From positions 2,418,001-2,482,000 of the forward strand of contig NZ_CP133838.1 in the NCBI RefSeq assembly GCF_031432975.1: a DNA stretch of 64,000 bases. Reading direction: 5' to 3'. Below, piece after piece: positions 27,605-36,243 of the stretch. A program made the translations under genes and the position numbers. Within the stretch, counting starts at the first letter, position 1; every line of letters begins with the position of its first letter. This stretch comes from Buttiauxella selenatireducens (GTDB taxonomy: Bacteria; Pseudomonadota; Gammaproteobacteria; Enterobacterales; Enterobacteriaceae). The notes below the pieces were generated by a model. It ran no database searches. It saw only the letters and a program-made list of their open reading frames with translations, and was not told the origin of the DNA.

Positions 27605-27895
27605 TTATTTAGAGCAGTACACGCGAGCTTCGCGTGGGGTATAAATACCAAAGGTAATAAAGCCCAGGAAACCATTGACGAAGGTCTGTTGAACTTCAGT
27701 TCGTACCACTTTATCAGCACCACCACATACCGCCGCAGCATCAACCGTTTTGGCTTGGCCAATTCCGCTGACAAAGAAGTGATGCGTCGTGGTTTGCTGT
27801 GGTTTCTCAGCAATATCTTTGTTTATGGTAAATGTCTGCTGTGCACAACCCGATAACGCCGCTGCCGCTACAATCGCAATCGCTAACTTTTTCAT
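27605..27895 (-). CDS. bor: Bor-family outer-membrane lipoprotein
   Basis: A 96-residue lipoprotein: signal MKKLAIAIVAAAALSGC with the lipidated Cys at 17, then QQTFTINKD, THHFFVSGIGQ, VCGGADKVV and GFITFGIYTPREARVYC. These match phage lambda Bor, a lysogenic-conversion lipoprotein linked to serum survival, also carried by E. coli prophages. I start at ATG 27895, preceded by AAGGA; the frame extends to 27943 without homology. Its presence suggests a past prophage in this interval. Confidence 0.88.
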   Translation of the reverse strand: MKKLAIAIVAAAALSGCAQQTFTINKDIAEKPQQTTTHHFFVSGIGQAKTVDAAAVCGGADKVVRTEVQQTFVNGFLGFITFGIYTPREARVYCSK

Positions 27896-28012
27896 TTTCC
27901 TTACATCCCTATTTTTATATGTGAACTGCGCGTAGCTTCGCACTGTAATAAAGGGATGTGAAGTCTTGTTGGTGAGCGAGTAAGATTTATCTTAATTCTG
28001 TTTCATTTCCGT

Positions 28013-29209
28013 TTATACAATGAAAATATCGACGCCTGGTTTCCATTGGCTATCAAAAAATGACACCAGCGATGCCGGTCGATAAATTTGCATGCCCCAT
28101 TGGCCTTTACTGTCCTGAACGGGTAATGGGTTAGGGTAGTTCACTCGGGAAATGGCTGAGTGATGAATGGCCAAATCAGCAGACGCCGGTCTTTTAAACT
28201 TGCGTACACTCAGTGAATATTTAATCTTGTACCATTCACAATGGATTTGCCCACAGAAGTCAGCTACCCAGTTATCGGCTTGCAGTTTTACACCCAGATT
28301 AACCAGTTCATCCCGCATCCATAAATACGCGCCATTAGATAAGCCATTACCATTATTAACGCTACTATAACCGCCGCCGACATCAGCATGAATGCCGGGG
28401 AAGAGTACCTGTATAATATCTTTCCTTTGATCCCAATAGGTCGGGGTGAAATCCCGGCGCATTTCATCAATGGCTAACGCCTGCCTGCCGTATTTAACGT
28501 GTTCACCGAGGCTGGTATCGGTAAAACGATAAACATCCACGCGCTCATCATTCCAGTATTTTGGAATGCCTAATGCTCCTACTGTTTCCCAAACCGCGAC
28601 GGCTTCAATAGGGACAAAATAGAGCATCTTATTAGGGTCGATTTTATCGTGAAGAAAGTATGGCGCATCACGGATGATTCTATCCAGTAAATCACCATTG
28701 ACATTAGAATGTTCCCGATAGCTTCTCCATACGGCGGTGCCTAGTCGATACGCCTCCTCTTTATCATTACTTAGGTCGTATTGTGTCGCATCCAGCAGGC
28801 CACATTTACCAATCATTCCAGCCAGCGCTCGCACCGTATACGCACCACGGCTAAATCCAACCAGATAGATCTTGTCGCCTTTAGCGTAATTTCTGCTGAT
28901 GAAGGTATAACCGCGCACAATACGCTCAACCATTCCCGCACCAAATACACCGCCCATTATTTTTTCTAGCCAATTATTAGAGTCGCCGACACCATGCAGA
29001 TATTTGCTGACCTGGTAAACCACCCCTGATTTTGTGGTGGCGACCTTTTCTTGCTCATCGCGCAGAAACATATCCGGTGCATCTGCTGTACCGTCAAGTT
29101 CCGAAAATAGCCGCAGAACATTAGTCCGGTCAGGAATGCTATCGCCATTATCGTCATTTCCTGGGCCGTTCCAGGTTCCGTCAGCACAAAATATAATGTT
29201 TTTGCTCAT
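28013..29209 (-). CDS. DUF2235 alpha/beta-hydrolase (Tle1-like)
   Basis: A 398-residue protein of the DUF2235 family. The N-terminus IIFCADGTWN is the usual family opening, and the nucleophile motif GFSRGA is at 118-123 (Ser120). Some DUF2235 proteins are type VI secretion phospholipases (Tle1). No signal peptide is seen. ATG 29209 is chosen because GAGG lies six bases upstream; an ATG four codons earlier is less well placed. It begins 34 bases after the stop of the transglycosylase fusion on the same strand, so the two are likely one operon. Substrate unknown. Confidence 0.82.
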   Translation of the reverse strand: MSKNIIFCADGTWNGPGNDDNGDSIPDRTNVLRLFSELDGTADAPDMFLRDEQEKVATTKSGVVYQVSKYLHGVGDSNNWLEKIMGGVFGAGMVERIVRGYTFISRNYAKGDKIYLVGFSRGAYTVRALAGMIGKCGLLDATQYDLSNDKEEAYRLGTAVWRSYREHSNVNGDLLDRIIRDAPYFLHDKIDPNKMLYFVPIEAVAVWETVGALGIPKYWNDERVDVYRFTDTSLGEHVKYGRQALAIDEMRRDFTPTYWDQRKDIIQVLFPGIHADVGGGYSSVNNGNGLSNGAYLWMRDELVNLGVKLQADNWVADFCGQIHCEWYKIKYSLSVRKFKRPASADLAIHHSAISRVNYPNPLPVQDSKGQWGMQIYRPASLVSFFDSQWKPGVDIFIV

Positions 29210-29242
29210 GTCTGGCCTCATTCAAATCAGAACAGGATGACG

Positions 29243-30685
29243 CTATTTAAAGATAGAGCTAAAGCTACTGATGTCTTTATTCTCATTCCATTTTGTTTGT
29301 ACTTCTTCTTTCATACAATCATTAAACCATGAGACGAAATTATCAATGTGTCTGCCGGTTCCTTTTGGATAGCAGTGCATTTTCCAGCGATTGGCAGACG
29401 CATTATCAACGCGCAATGATCCTGCGTTATAGGCTGCGGCAACTTTAGGCGGGTCAAAATGAGTCACGTAACGTTGATGGGCAATATAAGCCGTTCCGGC
29501 TTCAATAGATGTGGCAGGGTCAAGCAGGTCGTCGCCGGTAAGTGAAGGCCGTCCCAATGCGCCGCGGGCAGTTTTGACCAGTGTTTGCATTAACCCAACG
29601 CTTTCGTCATGGATTTGCGGTTCCGCGCGTCTGGCGTTCCTGTCACCACCACTTTCTGTTGCGATAGTGGCGATGATCAGTTCAACGGGAACACCATACA
29701 TTTTCGAGGCTTGCACGCAATACGGGCCATACAGATCCCATATTTTCTCAACGGTGGTCGGTTTACCTTGTGTGCCTGACGGGGTGGTCCCCTGAATTGA
29801 AATCCCGTCTTTCTGCAAATTCCAGCTCACACCGCTGCTAATAAAGTCATGCGGGGCGGCCAGTTCACTCCATGTGTCATTGAGCAGGGTTGGTTTCGCG
29901 GGAACAGGAGGAGAGGCGATATCGTCAGAGCCACGGGCGCTGGAGCGGGGGATCTCCTGCTGAGGTTTTTCCTGAGAAGCATTCGACGCGGTGTTACTCG
30001 CGTTCGCCGCATTCGTCTCCAGTGTTTTCGCAACACTTTCACCGAGATTCTTAAAGCTGCTGGCCATCTCGATGCCTTTCTCTTTCGACCCCTGACTACT
30101 GCCCCAATAATAGCCAACGATGTTGGATGCTAATCCGTTGATAAAGCCAATGACAGTACCAATGATGCCGAATACTGCGGTCACAATGCTTTGCTTATCA
30201 CTGGGGATATCCACACCAGGAATAAGCAATAATAACGAGGTAATAATAACGACCAGCAATCCGCACATAGCTATCCAGACAATTTTAATGCCTGAATTAA
30301 AGATATTACCGGCAATACCCGAATTAATTTGGAAGTCCTGGATGCTTTGTTTTTCCTGTAAAGCCAGCTCAGCGAAACGTATCCCTGAAGTTATCTCATA
30401 GTGCTTCAGGCTTTCTTCGGCACTTCTCAGGTCTGTAACGATAGAAGGGGACGTTTGGTTATTTTTGATGACATCAACAATCTGTTCAGGTGTCATCGCC
30501 GCAGGGTTAATCGAGTTTCCGGCATTATCGCTTTGTTGGGCCACATTGGCGGACAAGTTTTTGCTCAGAATACTGGACACCACCGTAGCGGCTATAAGGT
30601 TCAGGGGGGGAGGCAGGCTAAGCGCGGTCAATAAAGTCGGGGCAACGCTTCTGATTAATAGCTTAATGTTGTCAGGAATATTCAT
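29243..30685 (-). CDS. Three-helix (holin-like) protein fused to a lytic transglycosylase domain
   Basis: 480 residues. The N-terminal part has three hydrophobic segments (about 14-40, 133-156 and 165-192); the last is followed by VGYYWGSSQGSKEK, a motif common after the last helix of small phage holin-like proteins. A Ser/Ala/Pro-rich linker leads to a GH23 transglycosylase domain: catalytic Glu344 in TIATESGGD, then SVGLMQTL and AAYNAGSLR. It would act on peptidoglycan. The start is uncertain: ATG 30685 (MNIPDNIKLL) is chosen, but the frame is open to 30751 and no good ribosome binding site is seen. Upstream of the DUF2235 gene in a probable two-gene operon. Confidence 0.8.
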   Translation of the reverse strand: MNIPDNIKLLIRSVAPTLLTALSLPPPLNLIAATVVSSILSKNLSANVAQQSDNAGNSINPAAMTPEQIVDVIKNNQTSPSIVTDLRSAEESLKHYEITSGIRFAELALQEKQSIQDFQINSGIAGNIFNSGIKIVWIAMCGLLVVIITSLLLLIPGVDIPSDKQSIVTAVFGIIGTVIGFINGLASNIVGYYWGSSQGSKEKGIEMASSFKNLGESVAKTLETNAANASNTASNASQEKPQQEIPRSSARGSDDIASPPVPAKPTLLNDTWSELAAPHDFISSGVSWNLQKDGISIQGTTPSGTQGKPTTVEKIWDLYGPYCVQASKMYGVPVELIIATIATESGGDRNARRAEPQIHDESVGLMQTLVKTARGALGRPSLTGDDLLDPATSIEAGTAYIAHQRYVTHFDPPKVAAAYNAGSLRVDNASANRWKMHCYPKGTGRHIDNFVSWFNDCMKEEVQTKWNENKDISSFSSIFK

Positions 30686-30887
30686 GCTACAGCTCATGAC
30701 GTGGGTGACCATGAATAAAGTTAAATTCTGAACTGGACCATTAACCCTCATCTGTTTTCATGATTTTAAATGACTCACTAAACATCGCCCTGAAAATGCA
30801 AACAAAACGTCAGCAGCGTTACCCCCTCAAATCTGCTAACATGCGCGCCAGACGCTGTCTGACAGCCCATTAATTGAGAGTATAATT

Positions 30888-32261
30888 GTGACATCTTTTT
30901 CTACCCTAAACGTTCTGCCTGCAGAACAACTCGCCAATCTCACCGAACTTGGTTATCACACCATGACGCCTGTTCAGGCGGCTGCATTACCCGCGATACT
31001 GGCTGGGAAAGATGTCCGTGCACAGGCAAAAACCGGTAGCGGTAAAACGGCAGCATTTGGTTTGGGCTTGCTGCAACATATTGATGCCAGCCAGTTTGTT
31101 ACTCAATCTTTGGTGTTATGTCCAACACGCGAATTGGCCGACCAGGTGGCTAAAGAGTTACGCCGTCTGGCGCGTTATATGCCAAATATCAAAATATTGA
31201 CACTGTGCGGTGGACAACCGTTTGGTGCGCAACGCGACTCTCTGCAACACGCTCCGCATGTGATTGTGGCAACGCCTGGCCGTTTGCTCGATCACCTGAA
31301 AAAAGAGACGGTTAATTTAGATGCTCTGCAAACGCTCGTGCTGGATGAAGCTGACCGTATGCTGGACATGGGTTTTGCCGATGCCATTGATGATGTCATT
31401 GGCCACGCGCCGCAAGACAGACAGACATTACTGTTCTCCGCAACGTGGCCTACGGCGATTGCAGCCATTAGCTCTCGTGTACAGCGTACGCCAGAAACGA
31501 TTGAAATTGATTCAGTAGACGAATTGCCGTCTGTTGAGCAGCAGTTTTATGAAATCTCCCGCAGCGGGAAAATCAGTCTGTTACAGAAATTACTCAGCAA
31601 GCATCAACCTGCATCTTGTGTGGTGTTCTGTAATACCAAAAAAGATTGCCAGGCCGTTTGCGATGCGTTGACTGAAAGCAACCAAAGTGTGCTGGCGCTG
31701 CACGGTGATATGGAACAACGTGACCGTGACCAAACGCTGGTTCGCTTCGCAAATGGCAGTAGCCGTGTGCTGGTGGCAACAGATGTTGCTGCGCGCGGGC
31801 TGGATATTAAAGCGCTGGAAATGGTCATTAACTATGAATTGTCATGGGACCCGGAAGTCCACGTTCACCGCATTGGCCGTACCGCACGCGCGGGTGAAAG
31901 CGGTCTGGCGATTAGCCTGTGTGCTCCGGAAGAAGCACAACGTGCCAGCGTGTTAGCTGAAATGCTTAATTTGTCTCTGAACTGGCAACCCGCTCCAACG
32001 GGCGGCAGCATCAAGCCGCTTGAAGCGACAATGACGACGCTGTGCATTGATGGTGGCAAAAAAGCGAAAATGCGTCCGGGCGATATTCTCGGTGCATTGA
32101 CCGGCGATATGGGGTTGGATGGGGCGGATATCGGCAAGATTGATGTTCATCCGATGCATGTCTATGTCGCGATTCGTGAGTCTGTGGCGCGTCATGCATG
32201 GAAGCAACTACAGCAGGGTAAAATCAAAGGCAAATCGGTTAAAGTGCGTTTGCTGAAGTAA
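30888..32261 (+). CDS. dbpA: ATP-dependent RNA helicase DbpA
   Basis: A DEAD-box helicase that remodels 23S rRNA hairpin 92 during 50S assembly. Motifs in order: TPVQAAALP (Q), AKTGSGKT (I), PTRELADQ (Ia), LDEADRM (II), FSAT (III), ARGLDIKALE (V) and HRIGRTARAG (VI). The C-terminal RNA-binding domain includes DGGKKAKMRPGDILGALTGD. 457 residues, as in E. coli. Translation begins with GTG at 30888 (TTGAGAG upstream), matching the E. coli N-terminus. In K-12 dbpA follows fnrS directly; here it is about 5 kb away. Confidence 0.95.
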   Translation: MTSFSTLNVLPAEQLANLTELGYHTMTPVQAAALPAILAGKDVRAQAKTGSGKTAAFGLGLLQHIDASQFVTQSLVLCPTRELADQVAKELRRLARYMPNIKILTLCGGQPFGAQRDSLQHAPHVIVATPGRLLDHLKKETVNLDALQTLVLDEADRMLDMGFADAIDDVIGHAPQDRQTLLFSATWPTAIAAISSRVQRTPETIEIDSVDELPSVEQQFYEISRSGKISLLQKLLSKHQPASCVVFCNTKKDCQAVCDALTESNQSVLALHGDMEQRDRDQTLVRFANGSSRVLVATDVAARGLDIKALEMVINYELSWDPEVHVHRIGRTARAGESGLAISLCAPEEAQRASVLAEMLNLSLNWQPAPTGGSIKPLEATMTTLCIDGGKKAKMRPGDILGALTGDMGLDGADIGKIDVHPMHVYVAIRESVARHAWKQLQQGKIKGKSVKVRLLK

Positions 32262-32270
32262 TCCTGAAAA

Positions 32271-32305
32271 CCCTCTCCCGAACACGACAGCGTGCCGGGA
32301 GAGGG
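32271..32305. repeat. CCCTCTCC-family palindromic repeat between dbpA and gapC
   Basis: CCCTCTCCCG and CGGGAGAGGG flank an inner CACG/CGTG stem. It separates the convergent dbpA and gapC and probably ends both transcripts. Its core shares ACACGACA with the composite repeat at 5056-5158. Confidence 0.8.
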
Positions 32306-32311
32306 AGTGCA

Positions 32312-33313
32312 TTACTCTTTGGCGACGGCGTCCAAAACCCGCACCAACTGAGTTACAAAGCCATATTCGTTATCGTACCAGGCTACGGTTTTCACTAATT
32401 GCAAATCACCGACTTCGGTCACTTCAGTTTGGGTCGCATCGAACACTGAGCCGAAATGCGTACCGACAATATCAGACGAAACAATTTCTTCATCGGTATA
32501 GCCAAATGATTCATTGTTTTCCGTGGCCTTTTTCAGGGCGGCATTAATCTCATCGACCGTCACTTTTTTCTCCAGAATCGAGACTAACTCAGTCACTGAA
32601 CCTGTCAGGGTCGGCACACGTTGCGCATGCCCTTTGAGCTTGCCCTGCAATTCAGGGATAACCAGCCCAATGGCTTTTGCCGCGCCGGTTGTGTGAGGAA
32701 TGATATTTTGCGCAGCGGCGCGAGAAGCACGCAAATCTTTCCCTCGCGGGCCATCGACCAGCGATTGTGTGCCGGTATAAGCGTGGATCGTGGTCATCGT
32801 GCCGAGTTTAATGCCGAAGTTGTCATGCAGGGCTTTTGCCATTGGCGCAAGACAGTTAGTGGTACAGGATGCGACGGATAGGATTTTATCCTCAGGCGTA
32901 ATGGTGTTGCAGTTCACATTGAAAACAATGGTTTTCATGTCGCCCGCAGGGGCAGAAATGAGTACTTTCTGCGCTCCCGCGTCCAGATGCGCGCTGGCTT
33001 TTTCTTTCGAAGTATAGAAACCGGTGCATTCAATCACTATCGCTACGCCATCTTTTCCCCACAGAATATTTTTGGCGTCTTTCTCGGCATACACCGCAAT
33101 TTTCTTGCCGTTGACCACCAACGAATCGTCGGTGTAATCCACCGTGCCATCGAAGTTACGATAACTGGAGTCATGCTTGAGCAGATAGGCCAGAACTTGC
33201 GGTGAGGTAAGATCATTGATGGCTACAATCTCCACCTCACTTTGGGTTTCCAGCACACGGCGCAATACCAGCCGACCAATACGACCAAAACCATTAATAC
33301 CGATTTTTTTCAT
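32312..33313 (-). CDS. gapC: Glyceraldehyde-3-phosphate dehydrogenase C (intact)
   Basis: A 333-residue NAD-dependent GAPDH. The Rossmann motif is NGFGRIGR, the catalytic Cys lies in [13 protein letters not shown], and the catalytic His region is [16 protein letters not shown]. Asp in AINDLTSP supports NAD specificity. ATG 33313 is used, with GAGG nine bases upstream; the longer frame to 33337 has no homology. It is divergent from cybB, the neighbour of the gapC pseudogene in K-12, which supports gapC over gapA. In K-12 gapC is disrupted; here it is open throughout. Confidence 0.9.
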   Translation of the reverse strand: MKKIGINGFGRIGRLVLRRVLETQSEVEIVAINDLTSPQVLAYLLKHDSSYRNFDGTVDYTDDSLVVNGKKIAVYAEKDAKNILWGKDGVAIVIECTGFYTSKEKASAHLDAGAQKVLISAPAGDMKTIVFNVNCNTITPEDKILSVASCTTNCLAPMAKALHDNFGIKLGTMTTIHAYTGTQSLVDGPRGKDLRASRAAAQNIIPHTTGAAKAIGLVIPELQGKLKGHAQRVPTLTGSVTELVSILEKKVTVDEINAALKKATENNESFGYTDEEIVSSDIVGTHFGSVFDATQTEVTEVGDLQLVKTVAWYDNEYGFVTQLVRVLDAVAKE

Positions 33314-33503
33314 AACCCGAACCTCATATCTCAACATTGAGAGTTGCTTAAATCTTAATCAATTGTAGTGATGGTTCAGAATTGAGAGGGTCGCAAACCG
33401 ATGTTGTTAAGAAAATTGAGAGGGAATTTCATCAGATGTTAATGATTTTTAGAGGGATTGCCGCTATCCTGGAAAAATCATTGTGACAAAGCAGGGCACT
33501 CAA

Positions 33504-34034
33504 ATGCGTAGCAAATACACCGCGTTGCAGATAACGCTTCATTGGCTGGTTTTTTTACTGGTAGTGGGGGCTTATTGCGCGATGGAACTGAAAGGTTTTG
33601 CACCTCGTTCTTATCGGCCAATCTTTAATGCCACTCATGTTACCTGCGGGATCAGCGTCTTCTTTTTGATGATTGCGCGTCTGCTGGTTCGCATTAAATA
33701 CCGTGCGCCAGCGATAACGCCGAAGCCGCACCCGGCAATCACCGGGGTGTCGCATTTAGTACACACCATCATCTATTTGATGTTCATTATTCTGCCGATT
33801 CTGGGTTTCTTAACCGTGTACTTTAAAGGCAGTGACTGGTCGGTATTTGGCATTTCGATGCCACATGCGATTGAGCCTGATGAGGATATGGAGTTCACCA
33901 TCAAAAGCTACCACGAACTCATCGCCAATATTGGCTACTTCGTTATCGGCATTCATGCTTTTGCGGCACTTTTTCATCATTATGTGTGGAAAGACAACAC
34001 CTTGCTGCGCATGATGCCCGGTAAAAAGGACTGA
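33504..34034 (+). CDS. cybB: Cytochrome b561
   Basis: A 176-residue inner-membrane di-heme cytochrome with four hydrophobic helices. Candidate heme histidines occur in ITLHWLVFL, NATHVTCG, HLVHTIIYL and HAFAALFHHYVW. It oxidises ubiquinol and can reduce superoxide in E. coli. ATG 33504 (MRSKYTALQI) is chosen with AGGG eight bases upstream; GTG 33483 is less likely. The C-terminus WKDNTLLRMMPGKKD is almost identical to E. coli. Confidence 0.93.
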   Translation: MRSKYTALQITLHWLVFLLVVGAYCAMELKGFAPRSYRPIFNATHVTCGISVFFLMIARLLVRIKYRAPAITPKPHPAITGVSHLVHTIIYLMFIILPILGFLTVYFKGSDWSVFGISMPHAIEPDEDMEFTIKSYHELIANIGYFVIGIHAFAALFHHYVWKDNTLLRMMPGKKD

Positions 34035-34053
34035 GCTTCTTCCCTGACCAGAT

Positions 34054-34074
34054 ACCCCACTTGAACAGTGGGGT
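34054..34074. terminator. Terminator between cybB and the next leftward ORF
   Basis: ACCCCACT / AGTGGGGT with loop TGAAC, no long T-run. Located between convergent genes. Confidence 0.65.
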
Positions 34075-34088
34075 CGTAAAGAAATGCG

Positions 34089-34361
34089 TTACTGGTATTC
34101 AGCAAACCCTCGGTCTGATTCTGTTTGACCAACATATTCAAAAGGCAGCAGTTGCACTATTCGCTCGTCATAGTGCCAGCCTTGTGCATCCCTGTTGATG
34201 GTGTGACCAGGAGTAAGGCAAACATCTGTTACACAACGTACAACAGCATATTTACCATCATCGAACGCAACCCTGTGGATACAAACTGGAGGAATAACAG
34301 AGCGTAAACATCTCACTTCCAGAATCGATCCTGCTCTTTTTTGTTCGGTATGCTTTTTCAT
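34089..34361 (-). CDS. Unrecognised 90-residue protein
   Basis: A short cytoplasmic-looking protein starting MKKHTEQKRAGSILEVRCLR. GGGGGA lies five bases before the ATG at 34361; the frame extends to 34406 without a better start. It has three cysteines and no membrane segment. I do not recognise a family. Its place between cybB and AT-rich accessory genes suggests acquired DNA. Confidence 0.5.
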   Translation of the reverse strand: MKKHTEQKRAGSILEVRCLRSVIPPVCIHRVAFDDGKYAVVRCVTDVCLTPGHTINRDAQGWHYDERIVQLLPFEYVGQTESDRGFAEYQ

Positions 34362-34705
34362 CTTGTCCCCCTTGCGGGAAGTGAGCAGGTGATATTGAGT
34401 AACCATCCAGCTTCGAGATAAATGCGATTGCGGGACATGACAGACACCTTTGTCGTTTCCACTGCACGCGTAACCGTGAGATACACTGGCTGTCAGTTCA
34501 GAATGGGGCTGAAGTCAGGATAAGTCATTCATAACCCATATTTACAGTCCATTATGGTTAGAACACAGCAATGCCGGGTAGTTCATTTTATGAACAAATG
34601 TATGTCTGTTTTGCGGGTTATAATCTGGCTTAAAGGGCATCTGACATTCATTTCGAGTGCCCTTTAAGCCAAAATGAAACTCATACCACCGCAGAAAAAT
34701 TGGAA
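34362..34705. other. 344-base intergenic region with a long inverted repeat
   Basis: AT-rich, with no supported gene. The only clear structure is a 13-bp inverted repeat at 34627-34639 / 34658-34670 (GGCTTAAAGGGCA and its complement) around an 18-base loop. It lies just past the end of the leftward glycosyltransferase gene and is probably its terminator, although no T-run follows. Confidence 0.6.
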
Positions 34706-35674
34706 CTATTTCTTTCTCAACCTTACGATAGTGTTGAGATAAAAAGGCAGAATGAGAATTTGAATCTTTCTGGAAATTCTGAATTCATTTATAAAAGGCA
34801 TTAAAGCTTTTTGTAATTTCCGCTGTTCTTGACGTGAAAAAATCGCCTGCTTATTCTTAATGAGCATGTATTTTATAAAGTTAAACACTCTTTGAACCGT
34901 TGGGAAAAGTATTGCTTTTGTTTCAGGCCTTTCTTTTGAAAGATCAGATAATGTTGTTGCCACGTAAACTAAATCAGAAAGATCGTTTTGTCTAAAGGTC
35001 TGCGTGATACTTTTCTTATGAAAACGATACCAGATCAGTGATTTGTTAATTCCAAAAATGCATTTGCTTTTTAAATACAAAGCAGGGACTGTGCTCATGT
35101 CCTCATACAACCGGCCTTCTGGAAACTCAATGCCGTTATCAATAAACAATGACTTCTTATAGACTCTGGCCCACGGATACCATTTGCACCGTTGAAATGC
35201 AGGTTTCAGTTGTTCAATAGACACAATCCGCTCTTTGCCGGCAAAAACTGCACAATCAATATGCTCGACTATATTTGAAATCTCACTTTCAAACTGATCA
35301 GCATTAAACTCAATAATATCAATCGTTGAATCATTAAGTAGCGATGGAATTTCGGACCAAAAATCCTGATGATAAAAATCATCTGAATCCAGCAGAGAAA
35401 TATATTCACCAGACGCAATACTTAACCCTTTGTTTCTGGCAGCAGATAACCCCGCATTTTCTTGATTGATAACGATCAGATTTTTTTCAGGATAGCGCTG
35501 TGAAGTCTTTATTATAATTTCGTTGCTGTTGTCCGTTGAACCATCATTGACAATAATTATCTCCACATCACTATTAGCATAAGGGAGGACAGATTCCAGA
35601 CACTCTTCAATAAAGTCAGCGGCGTTATAGCATGGGATGATAATGCTTAATTTCATCAAAGTATCGGCGCTCAT
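34706..35674 (-). CDS. Family 2 glycosyltransferase
   Basis: A 322-residue GT-A fold enzyme: LSIIIPCYNAADFIEECLES at the N-terminus, VNDGSTDNS (nucleotide binding), SAARNKGLSIASGEY, and the metal-binding LLDSDDFY. The acceptor is unknown; such enzymes build capsule, O-antigen or exopolysaccharide. No membrane helix is obvious, though the C-terminus is hydrophobic (KIQILILPFYLNTIV). The start is uncertain: ATG 35674 or ATG 35656, neither with a good ribosome binding site. The gene is much richer in A and T than its core neighbours and stands alone, so it was probably acquired. Confidence 0.85.
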   Translation of the reverse strand: MSADTLMKLSIIIPCYNAADFIEECLESVLPYANSDVEIIIVNDGSTDNSNEIIIKTSQRYPEKNLIVINQENAGLSAARNKGLSIASGEYISLLDSDDFYHQDFWSEIPSLLNDSTIDIIEFNADQFESEISNIVEHIDCAVFAGKERIVSIEQLKPAFQRCKWYPWARVYKKSLFIDNGIEFPEGRLYEDMSTVPALYLKSKCIFGINKSLIWYRFHKKSITQTFRQNDLSDLVYVATTLSDLSKERPETKAILFPTVQRVFNFIKYMLIKNKQAIFSRQEQRKLQKALMPFINEFRISRKIQILILPFYLNTIVRLRKK

Positions 35675-35865
35675 TTTTTGTTCTATTTTTGAATTGTTGC
35701 GACATTTTAGCACTGACTCATACGCGCTGCGAAATTTACAGTATCGACGAGGGCTTATGTGACCAGGTGGGCGTTTGCAATCAACACTTGTTGAAAATTG
35801 AAATTGTGTTTATTTCCATGTTGGCTTGATGCTATCCTGACGACACTTTTTACTCGCCGGACAAG

Positions 35866-36243
35866 ATGATGCTGATAACACGTTACCCAACAACGAAACC
35901 ATTCCCTTTCTCTGACATGGTGGCATCGCAGGGATTTCTGTTTTTGTCGGGGCAGGTGTCAATGACAGCCGAAGGAGAGCCTGTCTACGGTACCGTTACG
36001 GAACAGACTTTAAATATCATGCACGCTGTAACCAAGACGCTAAATCGCGCAGGGGCGAGCCTGAATGATGTTGTTCGGGTGCAGGTCTGGTTAAGTGACA
36101 TGAAGTATTTTGCAGAATTTAATCGGGCATACGGCAGTTTCTTTCACGAAGTCTACCCATCAAGGACAGTGACCAGCAGTACTCTGGCTTTTGGTATGGA
36201 TGTCGAAATTGAGATTCAGGCGACAAACCCTGGGAATAAATAA
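35866..36243 (+). CDS. RidA-family (YjgF/YER057c) protein
   Basis: 125 residues of the Rid enamine/imine deaminase superfamily. The core is visible as LFLSGQVSMTAEGEPV, VVRVQVWLSDMKYFAEFNRAY and YPSRTVTSS, with the substrate-binding Arg at 100. RidA proteins hydrolyse reactive enamines from PLP enzymes. Two adjacent ATGs (35866, 35869) could start it; GGACAAG lies just upstream. It is the first gene of a tight three-gene operon with a YheO-like regulator and a PhzF-like enzyme. Confidence 0.88.
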   Translation: MMLITRYPTTKPFPFSDMVASQGFLFLSGQVSMTAEGEPVYGTVTEQTLNIMHAVTKTLNRAGASLNDVVRVQVWLSDMKYFAEFNRAYGSFFHEVYPSRTVTSSTLAFGMDVEIEIQATNPGNK

